A stretch of 64,000 nucleotides of DNA from DASVVT01 sp036386415 (GCA_036386415.1 DASVVT010000051.1:62001-126000); one strand, 5' to 3'. Counted from the stretch's first letter, positions 31,004 through 40,352 are shown. Made by a program: numbers and translations. The notes: generated by a model not told the origin, from the sequence alone.

Positions 31004-33624
31004 TGACACAGGCAACGCCCCTTCGCAAACAGTACCTGGAGATCAAACGTCGCCACCGCGACCACCTCCTTCTCTATCGGATAGGCGATTTCTATGAAGC
31101 TTTCGACGACGATGCGCGCATTCTGGCGCGCGAGCTGGACATCGTGCTCACCTCGAAGCCGATGGGCAAGAACATCAGAGTCCCGCTCGCGGGCGTGCCC
31201 CACCACAGTCTTGAGCGACACCTGGCGACGCTCATCGCGCGCGGCCATCGCGTCGCCATCTGCGAGCAGCTCTCAGCGACTCCGGTCAAGGGCGAAGGCG
31301 GAGGCAATCTGATCGAGCGCGACGTGGTGCGCATCGTGACACCCGGCACGGTGCTCGAACCCGGCCTGCTCCAGAGCAAAGCGAATAACTACCTGGCGGC
31401 TTACGTGACGGACGGAAAGCGCGCCGGGATCGCTTATGCGGATGTCACGACCGGAAGCTTCGCGGCGACAGAGGTTGAAGCTTCACAGGCGATTTCGGAG
31501 TTGCAACGCATCGCGCCTTCGGAGGTGCTCGTGCCTGTGACGAGCAACGCAGCCGCCGATGCGGCTCTGCCCGGATTCATCACGCGCTTTCGTGATACGG
31601 CTTTCGCGTATGAAAACGCGCGGCGTCAGCTTCTCGAACAGTTCCGTGCGCGCACGCTCGCGCCCTTCGGGCTGGCGCGCTGGCCTTTGGCCGCGACAGC
31701 CGCCGGAGCGATCATCGCTTATCTGCGCGATACGCAAGCGGCGGCGGCTACAGACCAATTGACGCGTCTGGCGAGCTATCGCACGGAAAGCTTTATGATG
31801 CTCGACGCGCAGACCGTGCGCAGCCTTGAGATATTCGAAACGGGGACGGGCGCGCAGGAGACCCTTCTCTCGACGCTTGACCGGACGCGCACAGCGATGG
31901 GTGGCCGCGCGCTTAGACGCTGGCTGCGCCATCCACTTTTAGACCTGGCGGAGATCACACGGCGTCAGGAACACGTCGCATGGTTTCAGACCAACGCCAA
32001 GGCGCGCGCCGAAGCTTGCGCCGCACTGGAATCGATTCGCGATCTTGAACGCCTCTCGGCGCGCACCGGGGCGCGGATGGCTTCTGCGCAGGAGGTGCTC
32101 GCGCTGGGGCAGAGCCTCGAAGCTGTCCCGCGCGTACGTGCCGTGCTGCAAAGGGATGTGAAGCGGTTCGCACAGCTTCTCGACGCCTTACCTTTGTGCG
32201 AGAGGGCGCTTGGGCTGATCCGCAATGCTATCTCGGATGAGCTGCCGAGGCGCGTCACAGAGCACGTCGGCGTGATTCGGGCCGGGTTCTCTGAAGAGCT
32301 GGATCGCCTGCGCACACTGTTGCGCGACGGGAGGACGTACCTGGCGGAGATGGAGCAGCGCGAGCGCGCACGCACAGGTATCAAGAGCCTGCGCGTTGGC
32401 TACAACAAGGTGTTCGGCCACTTCATAGAAGTGACGCGCCCGAACCTGCATCTGGTTCCGGCTGAGTACACGCGCAAGCAGACGCTCGCGCAATCGGAAC
32501 GCTTCGTCACGCTTGAGCTGAAAGAGCACGAATCGCTCGTCATGAATGCGCAGGAGCGCATCTCAGAGTTGGAGGCGGGCATCTTTCGTCAGGTTTGCAT
32601 AGAGCTTGGAAAGAGCCGCGAAGAGATTCTCGCCACGGCCAACAGTGTCAGCTATCTGGACGCCGTCGCTTCCTTTGCAGAGATCGCTGAAGAGTGCGGC
32701 TATGTGCGCCCGACGGTCGTCGATACGGTGCAGCTTTCCATCAAAGATGGTCGCCATCCAGTGCTCGAAAGACTGATGGAGGTCGAAAGCTTCGTTCCCA
32801 ACGATGTCGAGCTGGGCGGCGAAGATGCGCCGCAGATCGCGCTGATAACGGGGCCGAACATGTCCGGTAAGTCCACTTTTCTGAGACAGACGGCTTTGAT
32901 CGTGTTAATGGCGCAGGCGGGTTCTTTCGTCCCTGCGCGGCGAGCGACGATAGGGCTGACAGATCGCATCTTCACGCGCATAGGTCTCTACGACCGCATC
33001 GGCAGCGGCGAATCTACCTTTATGACGGAGATGGTCGAGACCGCGCAGATACTGCATCACGCGACGGCGCGCTCTTTGATTCTACTGGATGAGCTGGGGC
33101 GTGGAACTTCCACCTACGATGGCCTGGCGGTCGCCCGTGCGGTGCTCGAATACATACACAACCACCCGCAGATCAGATCGAAGACGCTTTTTGCGACGCA
33201 CTATCACGAGTTGACGGAGCTGGCGGATGTTCTGCCGCGTCTCAGGAATCTACACGTCGAGATAGCAGAGGAGGGAAGCGACCTGGTCTTTCTCTATAAG
33301 ATCAGCTCCGGCATCGCACTGAAGAGTTACGGCGTCTACGCGGCCAAACTCGCCGGTCTGCCGCGCCCGGTCGTCAGGCGAGCCGAGCAGCTCCTCAACG
33401 AATACGAAGAACAGTCTGACACGAGAGGTGGAAGAACTAATAGCTCGACTCAGGATCGCGGCGTGACGCTCGCCTCGCGGCACGAAGCAGAGCTTGCGCA
33501 CGCCCTGCTCGAAATCGACCCGGACACGCTCTCGCCCGTCGAAGCATTGACGAAACTTTACGAACTGCGCAGGCTCGCCGGAGCAGAGAAGGTTAAGAAG
33601 GTTCGAGCTATCAAGACAGCGTAA
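31003..33624 (+). CDS. mutS: DNA mismatch repair protein MutS
   Basis: Recognises base mismatches and small loops. The product has 873 residues from ATG 31003, which overlaps the stop of the nuclease-like gene; a GTG at 31000 is in frame. The mismatch-binding Phe-x-Glu is in RIGDFYEAF near residue 29. The ATPase domain has GPNMSGKST from residue 617, DELGRGTSTYDGLA near 695 and FATHYHEL near 730. Length and order fit MutS1 rather than MutS2. The C-terminal region retains the LTKLYELRRL dimerisation helix. A 31-base palindrome follows six bases after the stop. Confidence 0.97.
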   Translation: MTQATPLRKQYLEIKRRHRDHLLLYRIGDFYEAFDDDARILARELDIVLTSKPMGKNIRVPLAGVPHHSLERHLATLIARGHRVAICEQLSATPVKGEGGGNLIERDVVRIVTPGTVLEPGLLQSKANNYLAAYVTDGKRAGIAYADVTTGSFAATEVEASQAISELQRIAPSEVLVPVTSNAAADAALPGFITRFRDTAFAYENARRQLLEQFRARTLAPFGLARWPLAATAAGAIIAYLRDTQAAAATDQLTRLASYRTESFMMLDAQTVRSLEIFETGTGAQETLLSTLDRTRTAMGGRALRRWLRHPLLDLAEITRRQEHVAWFQTNAKARAEACAALESIRDLERLSARTGARMASAQEVLALGQSLEAVPRVRAVLQRDVKRFAQLLDALPLCERALGLIRNAISDELPRRVTEHVGVIRAGFSEELDRLRTLLRDGRTYLAEMEQRERARTGIKSLRVGYNKVFGHFIEVTRPNLHLVPAEYTRKQTLAQSERFVTLELKEHESLVMNAQERISELEAGIFRQVCIELGKSREEILATANSVSYLDAVASFAEIAEECGYVRPTVVDTVQLSIKDGRHPVLERLMEVESFVPNDVELGGEDAPQIALITGPNMSGKSTFLRQTALIVLMAQAGSFVPARRATIGLTDRIFTRIGLYDRIGSGESTFMTEMVETAQILHHATARSLILLDELGRGTSTYDGLAVARAVLEYIHNHPQIRSKTLFATHYHELTELADVLPRLRNLHVEIAEEGSDLVFLYKISSGIALKSYGVYAAKLAGLPRPVVRRAEQLLNEYEEQSDTRGGRTNSSTQDRGVTLASRHEAELAHALLEIDPDTLSPVEALTKLYELRRLAGAEKVKKVRAIKTA

Positions 33625-33629
33625 CAGCC

Positions 33630-33732
33630 AAGGGATGAGGGCTGAGGGATGAGGGATGAAAGGGTTGGGCGGTAGATACAATTGACGCATTCACTCAATC
33701 ATTCATCCCTCATCCCTCAGCCCTCATCCCTT
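33630..33732. repeat. Heptamer inverted repeat (gggatga words)
   Basis: Arms 33630-33660 and 33702-33732 are perfect 31-base reverse complements. The left arm is gggatga, gggctga, gggatga, gggatga. It fills the gap between mutS and the convergent CDF transporter gene, touching both stop codon regions. Confidence 0.9.
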
Positions 33733-33734
33733 CG

Positions 33735-34640
33735 TTATCCTGGGTCTGTATGAATCTGCACGCGCGAGCGTGGAATCTCGGCTTCGATAGCGCGCAGCAC
33801 GCGCACCGTCAGGTCGTGTGCCACTTCCAGACTCTTGTCGCGCTCGACTTCGAGGTGCAGGTCTATGAACTTCATAGAGCCGGAGCGGCGCGTGCGCAGG
33901 TCGTGAAAGCCGAGCACACCCTGATCCCTGAAGCGCTGAACGATGTTTGCGATCTGCTCGTCAACGTCTAGAGGCAGGCGTCTATCCATCAGCACGTCGA
34001 AGGATTCGCGTCCGACGCCACCCGCAGACCAGAAGATATAGAGGGCGATCATGATGGAGATGATGGGATCGACGATAGTCCATCCGGTCAGCGCGACGAT
34101 GAGCAGGGCGAGGAGCGCGCCCGAGTTTGTATAGACGTCCGTTGCGTAATGCAGGGCATCCGATCGCAGCGCCTGTGATTCGGTCTCGCGCGCCACGCGC
34201 TTCAGTCGCGCGACCAGCGCAAGGCTCACACCGATGGCTATCAGCATCGTCCCGATCCCGACCCATTCCGATCTCGTCGGATGCGGCCTGATGAGCCTGC
34301 GTCCGGCTTCCCAGATCAGAAAAAGGCCGGATGCTGCGATGACAAAGGTCTGAAACAATCCGGCCAGTGACTCCGCCTTGCCGTGGCCGTAGGCATGATC
34401 CTCATCGGCTGGACGCGCGGCGGCACGCACGGCGACGAAGTTAATCAGAGAAGCGAACACGTCCATCGCCGAATCGAGCAGTGAAGCCCAGACGCTGATT
34501 GAGCCCGTGAGCAGACCCGTCGCCGTCTTAATCACGATCAGAAAAGCGGCAGCCAGCACGGAAAGGCGCGCGGTGGAAGTCTTCAGGCGCTCTTCCGCAT
34601 CAAGGGATGCAGCTTTATCTCTCGCCGCAGAGGTGGACAT
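33735..34640 (-). CDS. Cation diffusion facilitator family transporter
   Basis: Proton-coupled divalent metal exporter of 301 residues. Six helices occupy about 25-215, followed by a cytoplasmic metal-binding domain. The transport site is formed by Asp57 and Asp61 in LLDSAMDVF (helix II) and His/Asp in SDALHYATDVYTN (helix V). This Asp-Asp-His-Asp set is like FieF, compatible with Zn or Fe. HAYGHGKAES in the loop after helix II is also typical. The last codons abut the heptamer palindrome shared with mutS. No metal regulator is adjacent. Confidence 0.92.
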   Translation of the reverse strand: MSTSAARDKAASLDAEERLKTSTARLSVLAAAFLIVIKTATGLLTGSISVWASLLDSAMDVFASLINFVAVRAAARPADEDHAYGHGKAESLAGLFQTFVIAASGLFLIWEAGRRLIRPHPTRSEWVGIGTMLIAIGVSLALVARLKRVARETESQALRSDALHYATDVYTNSGALLALLIVALTGWTIVDPIISIMIALYIFWSAGGVGRESFDVLMDRRLPLDVDEQIANIVQRFRDQGVLGFHDLRTRRSGSMKFIDLHLEVERDKSLEVAHDLTVRVLRAIEAEIPRSRVQIHTDPG

Positions 34641-34742
34641 ATATTAACTTAACCACAAAGGCTCAAAGACACAAAGGTAGAGCGAAAAATAGTGGAGTGA
34701 CATATAGACTTCACGTTCATGTCGAGACAGCTAATGTCTGGC

Positions 34743-34948
34743 CTTTTTGAATTGTCCCGAAGGGACAAATGATAATAGCCCAGCGATTCATCGCTGGGTG
34801 AACAGGCACAGACCGGATGAGTCCCGTAGGGACGACTGAAACCAGGACGCTTCAGCCATCCCTACGGGACTCAAATGTTGGTTCGACTGTTCCCAGCGAT
34901 AAATCGCTCTCGCTAAATTCAGACGCCCCTGCGGGACAATTCAAAAAG
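34743..34948. repeat. Composite REP-like palindrome
   Basis: Outer arms ctttttgaattgtcccg (34743-34759) and cgggacaattcaaaaag (34932-34948) are perfect complements. Inside are gtcccgaagggac, cccagcgattcatcgctggg, and a distant pair gtcccgtagggac/ccctacgggac. Together these can form a multi-branched structure of about 200 bases. It lies between the CDF and EamA genes and ends at the EamA stop codon. The remaining part of this gap (34641-34742) has an acaaaggctcaaagacacaa stretch of 7-9 base words. Confidence 0.8.
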
Positions 34949-34949
34949 T

Positions 34950-35915
34950 TTAATGGCTGAGCGCGTCCGGGTGTTCTGCGACCTCTTCAATGGCATGGCT
35001 GCGCTCGCGCCAGGTCACAGCGGCGACGCCCGCGAAGATGAGTGCGGAAGCAAGCCAGGTGCGCGAATTCCATCGCTCGCCCAGGATCAGCGGGGCGAAA
35101 GCGAAGGCGATGAGCGGCTGTAGGTAGATGTAGGCGGCGACCGTGCTCGGCGCGACGCGCTGTAGCGCCCAGGCGTTCAGGTAATACGCGCCGACCGTCG
35201 GGAAGATGATGATGTAAATGACTGCGAGCCAGACGCCCACTCCGGCAGTTGCGAGCGCCGTTTCGCTGAGCGTCAAAATTCCGACCGGAAGCGTCGCCAC
35301 AGTACCGAAAATGAAGATCCAGGTGATGACCGTGAGCGCCCCGTAACGCTTCAATATATCTTTTGAGATGGCGATATAAGCGCCGTATGAGATCGAGTTA
35401 GCGACGATCAAAAGATTTCCGAGCGTGGTGGAGCCGGAAAAATCTGCGCGCAGAGGGTCGACGAGGTAGACGACGCCGGAGGCGGCGAGAAGAATTCCCA
35501 GGGCTTTGCGCCAGGACACGCGATCAAAGCCAAGCAGGATGCTCACGAGTAGCGTGAAGACGGGAATAGTTGTGCCGAGCAGCGTCGCGTTGATGACAGT
35601 AGTCAGCGATAACCCCTTGACGAAGAGAAGTTGATTGAGGACGACGCCGAGCAGGCTGTAGAGCGCGAGGCGCGCGTAATCCTCTTTACGTATCTTCTGC
35701 ATGCCCGTAGTGATACGCTGCAAAATGAGGAAGGCGATGGCCGCCCCGCAGACGCGAAGAGCGACGAGCGTCGTGCTCGGCAGAGCGCGCAGGGCGATCT
35801 TGCCGACTATCGGCCACGTCCCGAACAGAATCTGCACCCCGACCAGGGCAAGGTGCGGGGCAACCGCCTCGCGCCCTATCGACGCTGCCCCTGAATTTAT
35901 CGTGCGCACTCTCAT
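34950..35915 (-). CDS. EamA/DMT family transporter
   Basis: A 321-residue membrane protein with ten predicted helices arranged as two EamA halves. The first half has GVQILFGTWPIVGKIALR and LLFVKGLSLTTVINATLLG. The second has NLLIVANSISYGAYIAISKD and a final segment PLIAFAFAPLILGERW with the conserved Glu-Arg. Such proteins export amino acids, nucleotides or other metabolites; the substrate cannot be read from sequence. The C-terminus is cytoplasmic and ends at the REP-like palindrome. Confidence 0.9.
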   Translation of the reverse strand: MRVRTINSGAASIGREAVAPHLALVGVQILFGTWPIVGKIALRALPSTTLVALRVCGAAIAFLILQRITTGMQKIRKEDYARLALYSLLGVVLNQLLFVKGLSLTTVINATLLGTTIPVFTLLVSILLGFDRVSWRKALGILLAASGVVYLVDPLRADFSGSTTLGNLLIVANSISYGAYIAISKDILKRYGALTVITWIFIFGTVATLPVGILTLSETALATAGVGVWLAVIYIIIFPTVGAYYLNAWALQRVAPSTVAAYIYLQPLIAFAFAPLILGERWNSRTWLASALIFAGVAAVTWRERSHAIEEVAEHPDALSH

Positions 35916-36295
35916 CAGATACTCTATGTCAGTCGACAGACCTCCAACTGTAATGTGCTGTCCGGGCAGCCTGCATAAAGAGCGCGGAGGATTTCGCGCC
36001 GCCCGTTCTTAATCTCTTGAGGTCGAAAGTTTAGGAAAGCAGTAGCATACAGTTCAAGAACAGGTCAACGCGCAGTCGCTTTCCCTGCGCGTCCGCGTTA
36101 AAATCCACGGGTTCGTCTCACGCGCGGAATGGCGTACGGGAGGAGTCTCTCGCTTCAGTTTGTCAATAGCGTGTGAGATTAGAGCACTCTGGGGGCTACT
36201 AAAAGTGGGCGGGAAATCTTTTTTGATCGCTTTAATTAGTATATCTTCCAACCGTTTTACATCTTTCCAGTACATTATCTGCTGATGGAGCTGAG
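35916..36295. other. 380-base intergenic region before the DsbA-like gene
   Basis: It separates the minus-strand EamA gene from the plus-strand DsbA-like gene. An 83-codon minus-strand frame overlapping the DsbA start lacks any family features and is not credited. The base composition drops near 36190-36270. No hairpin, RNA or clear promoter is seen. Confidence 0.4.
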
Positions 36296-37012
36296 ATGGG
36301 TTCAAAACAGAAACCAGGCAAAAGTATTCTTCCTTTTGTAATCATCGGAGGCGTGCTGATAATCGCTATCGGAGGAGGCGCTCTGCTGTTTCGCTCTGCG
36401 AAGCAGCCTGCTTCGCCAACGCCGAAGCCCGCTTCTTCTAATTCTAAAACTGCTAATACTTCTTCTACCGCTCTGGTCGGTGCGAAGCCTCCGCACGCGA
36501 AAGGCTCTGAGAGCGCGCCCGTCGTGCTCGAAGAGTTCGGCGACTTCGAGTGCCCGCCGTGCGGCTTATTCTATCCGCAACTGAAGAAGCTCGAAGCAGA
36601 TTATGGCCCGGACAAGCTGCGTGTGGTTTTTCGCCAGTTCCCGCTACCGACGATACATAAGCACGCCATCATCTCCGCTTACGCCGCCGAAGCCGCCGGA
36701 TTTCAAGGCCGCTTCTGGGAGATGTACGACAAGCTTTACACTGATCAGGCGACGTGGAGCAAAGCGCCCGACCCGCGCACCTTCTTCCTGGACTACGCGC
36801 GCGACATAGGGCTCGACGTTCCGCGCTTCGTGCAGGACATGGGCAGCCCTGAAGCAGATTCGCGCGTGCTGTTCGACCGCCAGCGAGGGATGTCGCTCGG
36901 CGTCACCGGCACGCCTACCATCTTCGTCAATGGCCGCATGTTAGCTCCCGAGACGACCGATAAACAGCTCCGCGATATGATCGACGCGGGAATCAAGAGC
37001 GGGGGTAAGTGA
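36296..37012 (+). CDS. Membrane-anchored DsbA-family thiol oxidoreductase
   Basis: Extracytoplasmic disulfide-forming enzyme of 238 residues. A single N-terminal membrane anchor (about 12-33) and a Pro/Ser/Thr-rich linker precede the thioredoxin-like domain. The active site is CPPC in DFECPPCGLFYP near residues 84-87, and the cis-proline loop is GTPTIFVNG near 203. GGAG lies before the ATG. The stop overlaps the VKOR start (GTGA), so the oxidant and its recycling partner are co-translated. It likely introduces disulfides in exported proteins such as multiheme cytochromes or peptidases. Confidence 0.9.
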   Translation: MGSKQKPGKSILPFVIIGGVLIIAIGGGALLFRSAKQPASPTPKPASSNSKTANTSSTALVGAKPPHAKGSESAPVVLEEFGDFECPPCGLFYPQLKKLEADYGPDKLRVVFRQFPLPTIHKHAIISAYAAEAAGFQGRFWEMYDKLYTDQATWSKAPDPRTFFLDYARDIGLDVPRFVQDMGSPEADSRVLFDRQRGMSLGVTGTPTIFVNGRMLAPETTDKQLRDMIDAGIKSGGK

Positions 37013-37503
37013 GCGTGCAGCGAGAGGGAATTGTCGCGCCGAAAGCAGGCGCAGAAACAACGAGCGATGCAGATAGGCGCGGCACGTTGCTGTATACCAT
37101 CGCCGCCATCCTCTCTCTGGTGGGACTGGCTGACGCAATCTATTTGACGATTGAACATCTGGCAGGGAGAAGCGTCCAGTGCACCATCGTCAGCGGTTGC
37201 TCAGAAGTGCTCAGCAGTTCCTACGCCACCATCTTTGGCTTGCCCTTAGCCAGCATCGGGGCGCTCGCTTACTTCACAGTCTTCAGTTGCGCCATACTCG
37301 CCATCTTCGGATACAGCAGCGCTCGAATCCTGCTTACAATCGTGGTGGCATTGATGTTTCTGGCGACGTTGTGGCTGCTCTTCGTACAGGCTTTCATCCT
37401 ACAAGCCTTCTGCGCTTACTGCCTGCTCTCGGCGGGCATCACGCTCACGCTGACGGGAATCATCGTCGCCGCCGCCGCACGGCATAAACGCGCAGTCCGC
37501 TGA
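37009..37503 (+). CDS. VKOR-family membrane protein (DsbB-like)
   Basis: Quinone-dependent oxidase that regenerates the DsbA-like partner, 164 residues. Four or five helices are predicted. The membrane-embedded active site is CAYC in AFCAYCLLSAG near residue 136. The shuttle cysteines are in QCTIVSGCSEVL near residues 57-63. The conserved SSYATIFGLPLASIGALAYF segment follows. The GTG start overlaps the preceding stop; a GTG at 37015 is also possible. This gene pair replaces DsbA/DsbB in many Actinobacteria, Cyanobacteria and relatives. Confidence 0.9.
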   Translation: MSVQREGIVAPKAGAETTSDADRRGTLLYTIAAILSLVGLADAIYLTIEHLAGRSVQCTIVSGCSEVLSSSYATIFGLPLASIGALAYFTVFSCAILAIFGYSSARILLTIVVALMFLATLWLLFVQAFILQAFCAYCLLSAGITLTLTGIIVAAAARHKRAVR

Positions 37504-37564
37504 TCTGCCAGTCGTCTTCTTTGTCTCGCAGGAGCAATAGAGCAAATTTCAATCGGGTGTAGAA

Positions 37565-37640
37565 TTGTAGGGGCAGGGCTTGTCCCTGCCCGTCTTCGCT
37601 GTCTATTGAGCGGGCAGAGGACTTGTCCCTGCCCCTACAA
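37565..37640. repeat. Palindrome with nested hairpins (ggggcaggg type)
   Basis: Outer arms ttgtaggggcaggg (37565-37578) and ccctgcccctacaa (37627-37640) are perfect complements. Each half also folds on itself through gggcaggg/ccctgccc. It lies between the convergent VKOR and E2 genes, so it may terminate transcription from both sides. Confidence 0.75.
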
Positions 37641-37687
37641 ATTTATCCTTGTCTGACATTCATTTAAAAACCGCTCTAAACATCAGC

Positions 37688-39163
37688 TCACACGATCAAC
37701 AGAAGCGGGTTTTCCAGTAGTTTCTTGAAAGTTTGCAGGAAGCGCGCGCCCGTCGCGCCGTCTATCACGCGATGGTCGCAGGACATCGTGACGCGCATCA
37801 TCTGGCGCACGACCAGCTCGTTATTACGCACGACCGGCTTGGGCGCCATCGCGCCGACGGCGAGAATGGCGGCTTCGGGCGGATTGATGACAGCCGTAAA
37901 CTCATCTATCCCGAACATACCAAGGTTGCTGATGGAAAAGGTCGCGCCCGTGTACTCTTCCGGGCGAAGCTTGCGCGAGCGTGCTCTCTCTGCCAGCTCG
38001 CGTACCTCGCGCGCGATCTCGCTCACTGACTTGCGATCAGCGGAGCGCACGACCGGCGTAATCAAGCCGTCTTCGATGGCAACGGCGACGCCGATGTCTG
38101 CGCGCTCGTAATATCGTATGGCCTTCTCCTGAAATGAAGCGTTGACATGCGGGTGCTGAATAAGGGCTGCTGCCGCGACCTTGACGACGAGATCGTTGAT
38201 GCTGACCTTCATCTCAGGGTCAAGCTCGTTGATCTGACGGCGTATCTCTGCCGCCCGATCCATCTCCACCTCCGTGGTGAGAAAGAAATGGGGCACAGGG
38301 CCGATGGATGTGACGAGACGGCGCGCGATGGTGCGACGCATCTCCGACATAGGCTCATCGGAATAAGGAGAAGCGCTCGCGACAGAAGATTGTTGAGCGA
38401 CCATTGGCGCTGCGGATTCGACGGCGCGCAGATGGCGCTGAGGAGCCGCTTCCTGTGTGGCGGCGGGCTGCTGTTCGGCTCCCTGTTGGCTGCTGGCGCT
38501 CATCGCCGCTTCGATGTCACGCTTGACGATACGCCCGCCAGGGCCGCTGCCATTTAAAGAGCGCAGATCAATGCCTGCCTCCGCCGCCATGCGCGCGGCG
38601 AGCGGGGAGACGATCAGCCTGTCGCCCGCTCGGCGCTCGCCATTATCGCCCGCACGCGCGCCGTTGCCTGTCGAGGTCTGGCCCTTCCCGGAGGCTTCGG
38701 ACGAGGATTCCTGCGCTTTGCTCGTGGAAGGTGTGCCGCCGGTATCGCCTCTGGGAGGCACACCCTGCATGTTGGTCTGTGTACGTGAGCCTTCGGGCGC
38801 GACCTGCGCTTGTTCCTGTTGTGCGCCGTTGCCACCGGCTTCGACTGATTCATCTGTCCTCTCCTGGTTGTCGGCTGCCGCTTTGCTTGAACCGGCTGAC
38901 GCGACCAGGGCGGAAATGTCTTCGTCCGGCGCTCCGATGACGGCGATGAGCTGGCCGAGCGGCACGCTCTCGCCCTCTTTGATGAGAATCTTGCGCAGGA
39001 CGCCTGTGCCGAGCGCCTGCATCTCCATCGTCGCCTTATCGGTGTCGATCTCCGCAAGCGGCTCGCCCATAGACACCTGGTCGCCCTCTTGCTTGAGCCA
39101 CCTGGATATTTGCCCCTCCTCCATCGTCGGAGAGAGCTTCGGCATTACGACCTGTGTTGCCAT
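37688..39163 (-). CDS. pdhC: Dihydrolipoamide acetyltransferase (E2) of pyruvate dehydrogenase
   Basis: Core subunit that transfers acetyl groups from E1 to CoA, 491 residues. One lipoyl domain (about 1-77) has the modified lysine in EIDTDKATMEMQA near residue 43. A long Gln/Ser/Gly-rich linker follows. The peripheral-subunit-binding domain spans about 165-205 (SPLAARMAAEAGIDLRSLNG). The catalytic domain ends with DHRVIDGATGARFLQTFK, carrying the active-site His and Asp. It is third in the order E1alpha-E1beta-E2 on the minus strand. An E2 for a branched-chain complex cannot be excluded, but the gene order favours pyruvate. Confidence 0.92.
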   Translation of the reverse strand: MATQVVMPKLSPTMEEGQISRWLKQEGDQVSMGEPLAEIDTDKATMEMQALGTGVLRKILIKEGESVPLGQLIAVIGAPDEDISALVASAGSSKAAADNQERTDESVEAGGNGAQQEQAQVAPEGSRTQTNMQGVPPRGDTGGTPSTSKAQESSSEASGKGQTSTGNGARAGDNGERRAGDRLIVSPLAARMAAEAGIDLRSLNGSGPGGRIVKRDIEAAMSASSQQGAEQQPAATQEAAPQRHLRAVESAAPMVAQQSSVASASPYSDEPMSEMRRTIARRLVTSIGPVPHFFLTTEVEMDRAAEIRRQINELDPEMKVSINDLVVKVAAAALIQHPHVNASFQEKAIRYYERADIGVAVAIEDGLITPVVRSADRKSVSEIAREVRELAERARSRKLRPEEYTGATFSISNLGMFGIDEFTAVINPPEAAILAVGAMAPKPVVRNNELVVRQMMRVTMSCDHRVIDGATGARFLQTFKKLLENPLLLIV

Positions 39164-39178
39164 TCTCGTTTGTCCTTT

Positions 39179-39269
39179 GTCCGTTGTCCGTGGTCAGTTG
39201 TCAACGATTGAATCTTAGAAAGCCGCTTGCCCTACACCTTCAACGGACAACTGACTACTGACAACGGAC
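39179..39269. repeat. Heptamer inverted repeat (gtccgtt/gtcagtt words)
   Basis: Arms 39179-39202 and 39246-39269 are mostly complementary over 24 bases. The words are gtccgtt, gtccgtg, gtcagtt, and the array extends left through gtccttt at 39172. It separates the E1beta and E2 genes within one operon. Confidence 0.8.
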
Positions 39270-39273
39270 GTTT

Positions 39274-40254
39274 TTAAAGATATGAGACTTCCCGCACCGC
39301 CGCGACGATGCGTGCGACATCCGGGATCGCCAGCTTCTCCAGGTTCTTCGCGTAGGGCATCGGCACGTCCTCGCCGGAGACGCGACGCACGGGGGCGTCC
39401 AGATAATCAAAGGCTTGCTCCATGATCTGGGCGCTCAGCTCCGCTCCGACGCCGCTGAACGGGTGCGATTCCTCTGCGATGACGACGCGATTCGTCTTCT
39501 TCACTGACGCGATGATGGTCTCCATATCGAGCGGACGGATTGTGCGTGGGTCAATGACCTCGCAGGAGACGCCCTGCTTCTCCAACTCTTCGGCGGCCTT
39601 CAGCGCGACGGGAACCATGAGTGATCGTGCCACGATGGTGGCATCCGCGCCTTCGCGCTTGATGTCTGCCACGCCGAGCGGAATCGTGAACTCTGCATCT
39701 TCGGGGACTTCACCCTTGTTGCCGTACATGCGCTCCTGCTCTATGAAGATGACCGGATTGTTGTCGCGTATGGAGCTTTTCAGCAGTCCCTTGGCGTCCG
39801 CGGGGGTCGAAGGCATCACGACCTTGAGGCCTGGGAAATATGCGTACCATGATTCGATGGCCTGCGAGTGCTGCGAAGAGACCTGGTAGGCAGAGCCGCC
39901 GGGGCCGCGAAAGACGATGGGAATATTAAACTGCCCGCCCGACATGTAGAGCATCTTGGCGGCGGAATTGACGATCTGATCCGTCGCCAGGATGGAGAAG
40001 TTGAAGGTCATAAACTCGACGATGGGACGAAGGCCGACCATCGCCGCACCGACACCGAGTCCGGCGAACCCAAGCTCCGTGATCGGCGTATCAATGACGC
40101 GCTTGTCGCCAAACTCTTCCAGGAGCCCCTTCGTGACCTTGTATGCCCCCTGATAAGCGGCAACCTCTTCGCCCATTAAAAATACGCTCTCATCGCGATG
40201 CATCTCCTCGCGTAAAGCTAGGTTGAGCGCCTCGCGCATGGTCATGACTGCCAT
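39274..40254 (-). CDS. pdhB: Pyruvate dehydrogenase E1 component, beta subunit
   Basis: Forms the alpha2beta2 thiamine-diphosphate enzyme with the E1alpha product, 326 residues. Family segments are MTMREALNLALREEM at the N-terminus, FLMGEEVAAYQGAYKVTKGL with the Glu that activates thiamine diphosphate near residue 29, ELGFAGLGVGAAMVGLRPIV near 62, and PFSGVGAELSAQIMEQAF near the C-terminus. The gene lies between pdhA and the E2 gene, each gap filled with a heptamer palindrome rather than a simple spacer. Confidence 0.95.
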   Translation of the reverse strand: MAVMTMREALNLALREEMHRDESVFLMGEEVAAYQGAYKVTKGLLEEFGDKRVIDTPITELGFAGLGVGAAMVGLRPIVEFMTFNFSILATDQIVNSAAKMLYMSGGQFNIPIVFRGPGGSAYQVSSQHSQAIESWYAYFPGLKVVMPSTPADAKGLLKSSIRDNNPVIFIEQERMYGNKGEVPEDAEFTIPLGVADIKREGADATIVARSLMVPVALKAAEELEKQGVSCEVIDPRTIRPLDMETIIASVKKTNRVVIAEESHPFSGVGAELSAQIMEQAFDYLDAPVRRVSGEDVPMPYAKNLEKLAIPDVARIVAAVREVSYL

Positions 40255-40266
40255 CTCTTAACCTCT

Positions 40267-40347
40267 AGTAAGCAGTGAGCAGTGAGCAGTGAGCAGTGAG
40301 CAGTTTTCTTTCTTTTACTGCTCACTGCTCACTGCTCACTGCTTACT
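40267..40347. repeat. Heptamer inverted repeat (gcagtga words)
   Basis: Arms 40267-40297 and 40317-40347 are perfect 31-base reverse complements. The left side carries one additional gcagtga word beyond the paired region. It lies between the E1alpha and E1beta genes. Confidence 0.9.
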
Positions 40348-40352
40348 TCTTA

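Noticed and set aside
36054..36305. 83-codon minus-strand frame
   Set aside because: Overlaps the start of the DsbA-like gene and has no family or ribosome binding site support.
19929..40347. Short repeated words that might suggest CRISPR arrays
   Set aside because: The words are 7 bases long without spacers, and most form inverted pairs; no cas gene is present.
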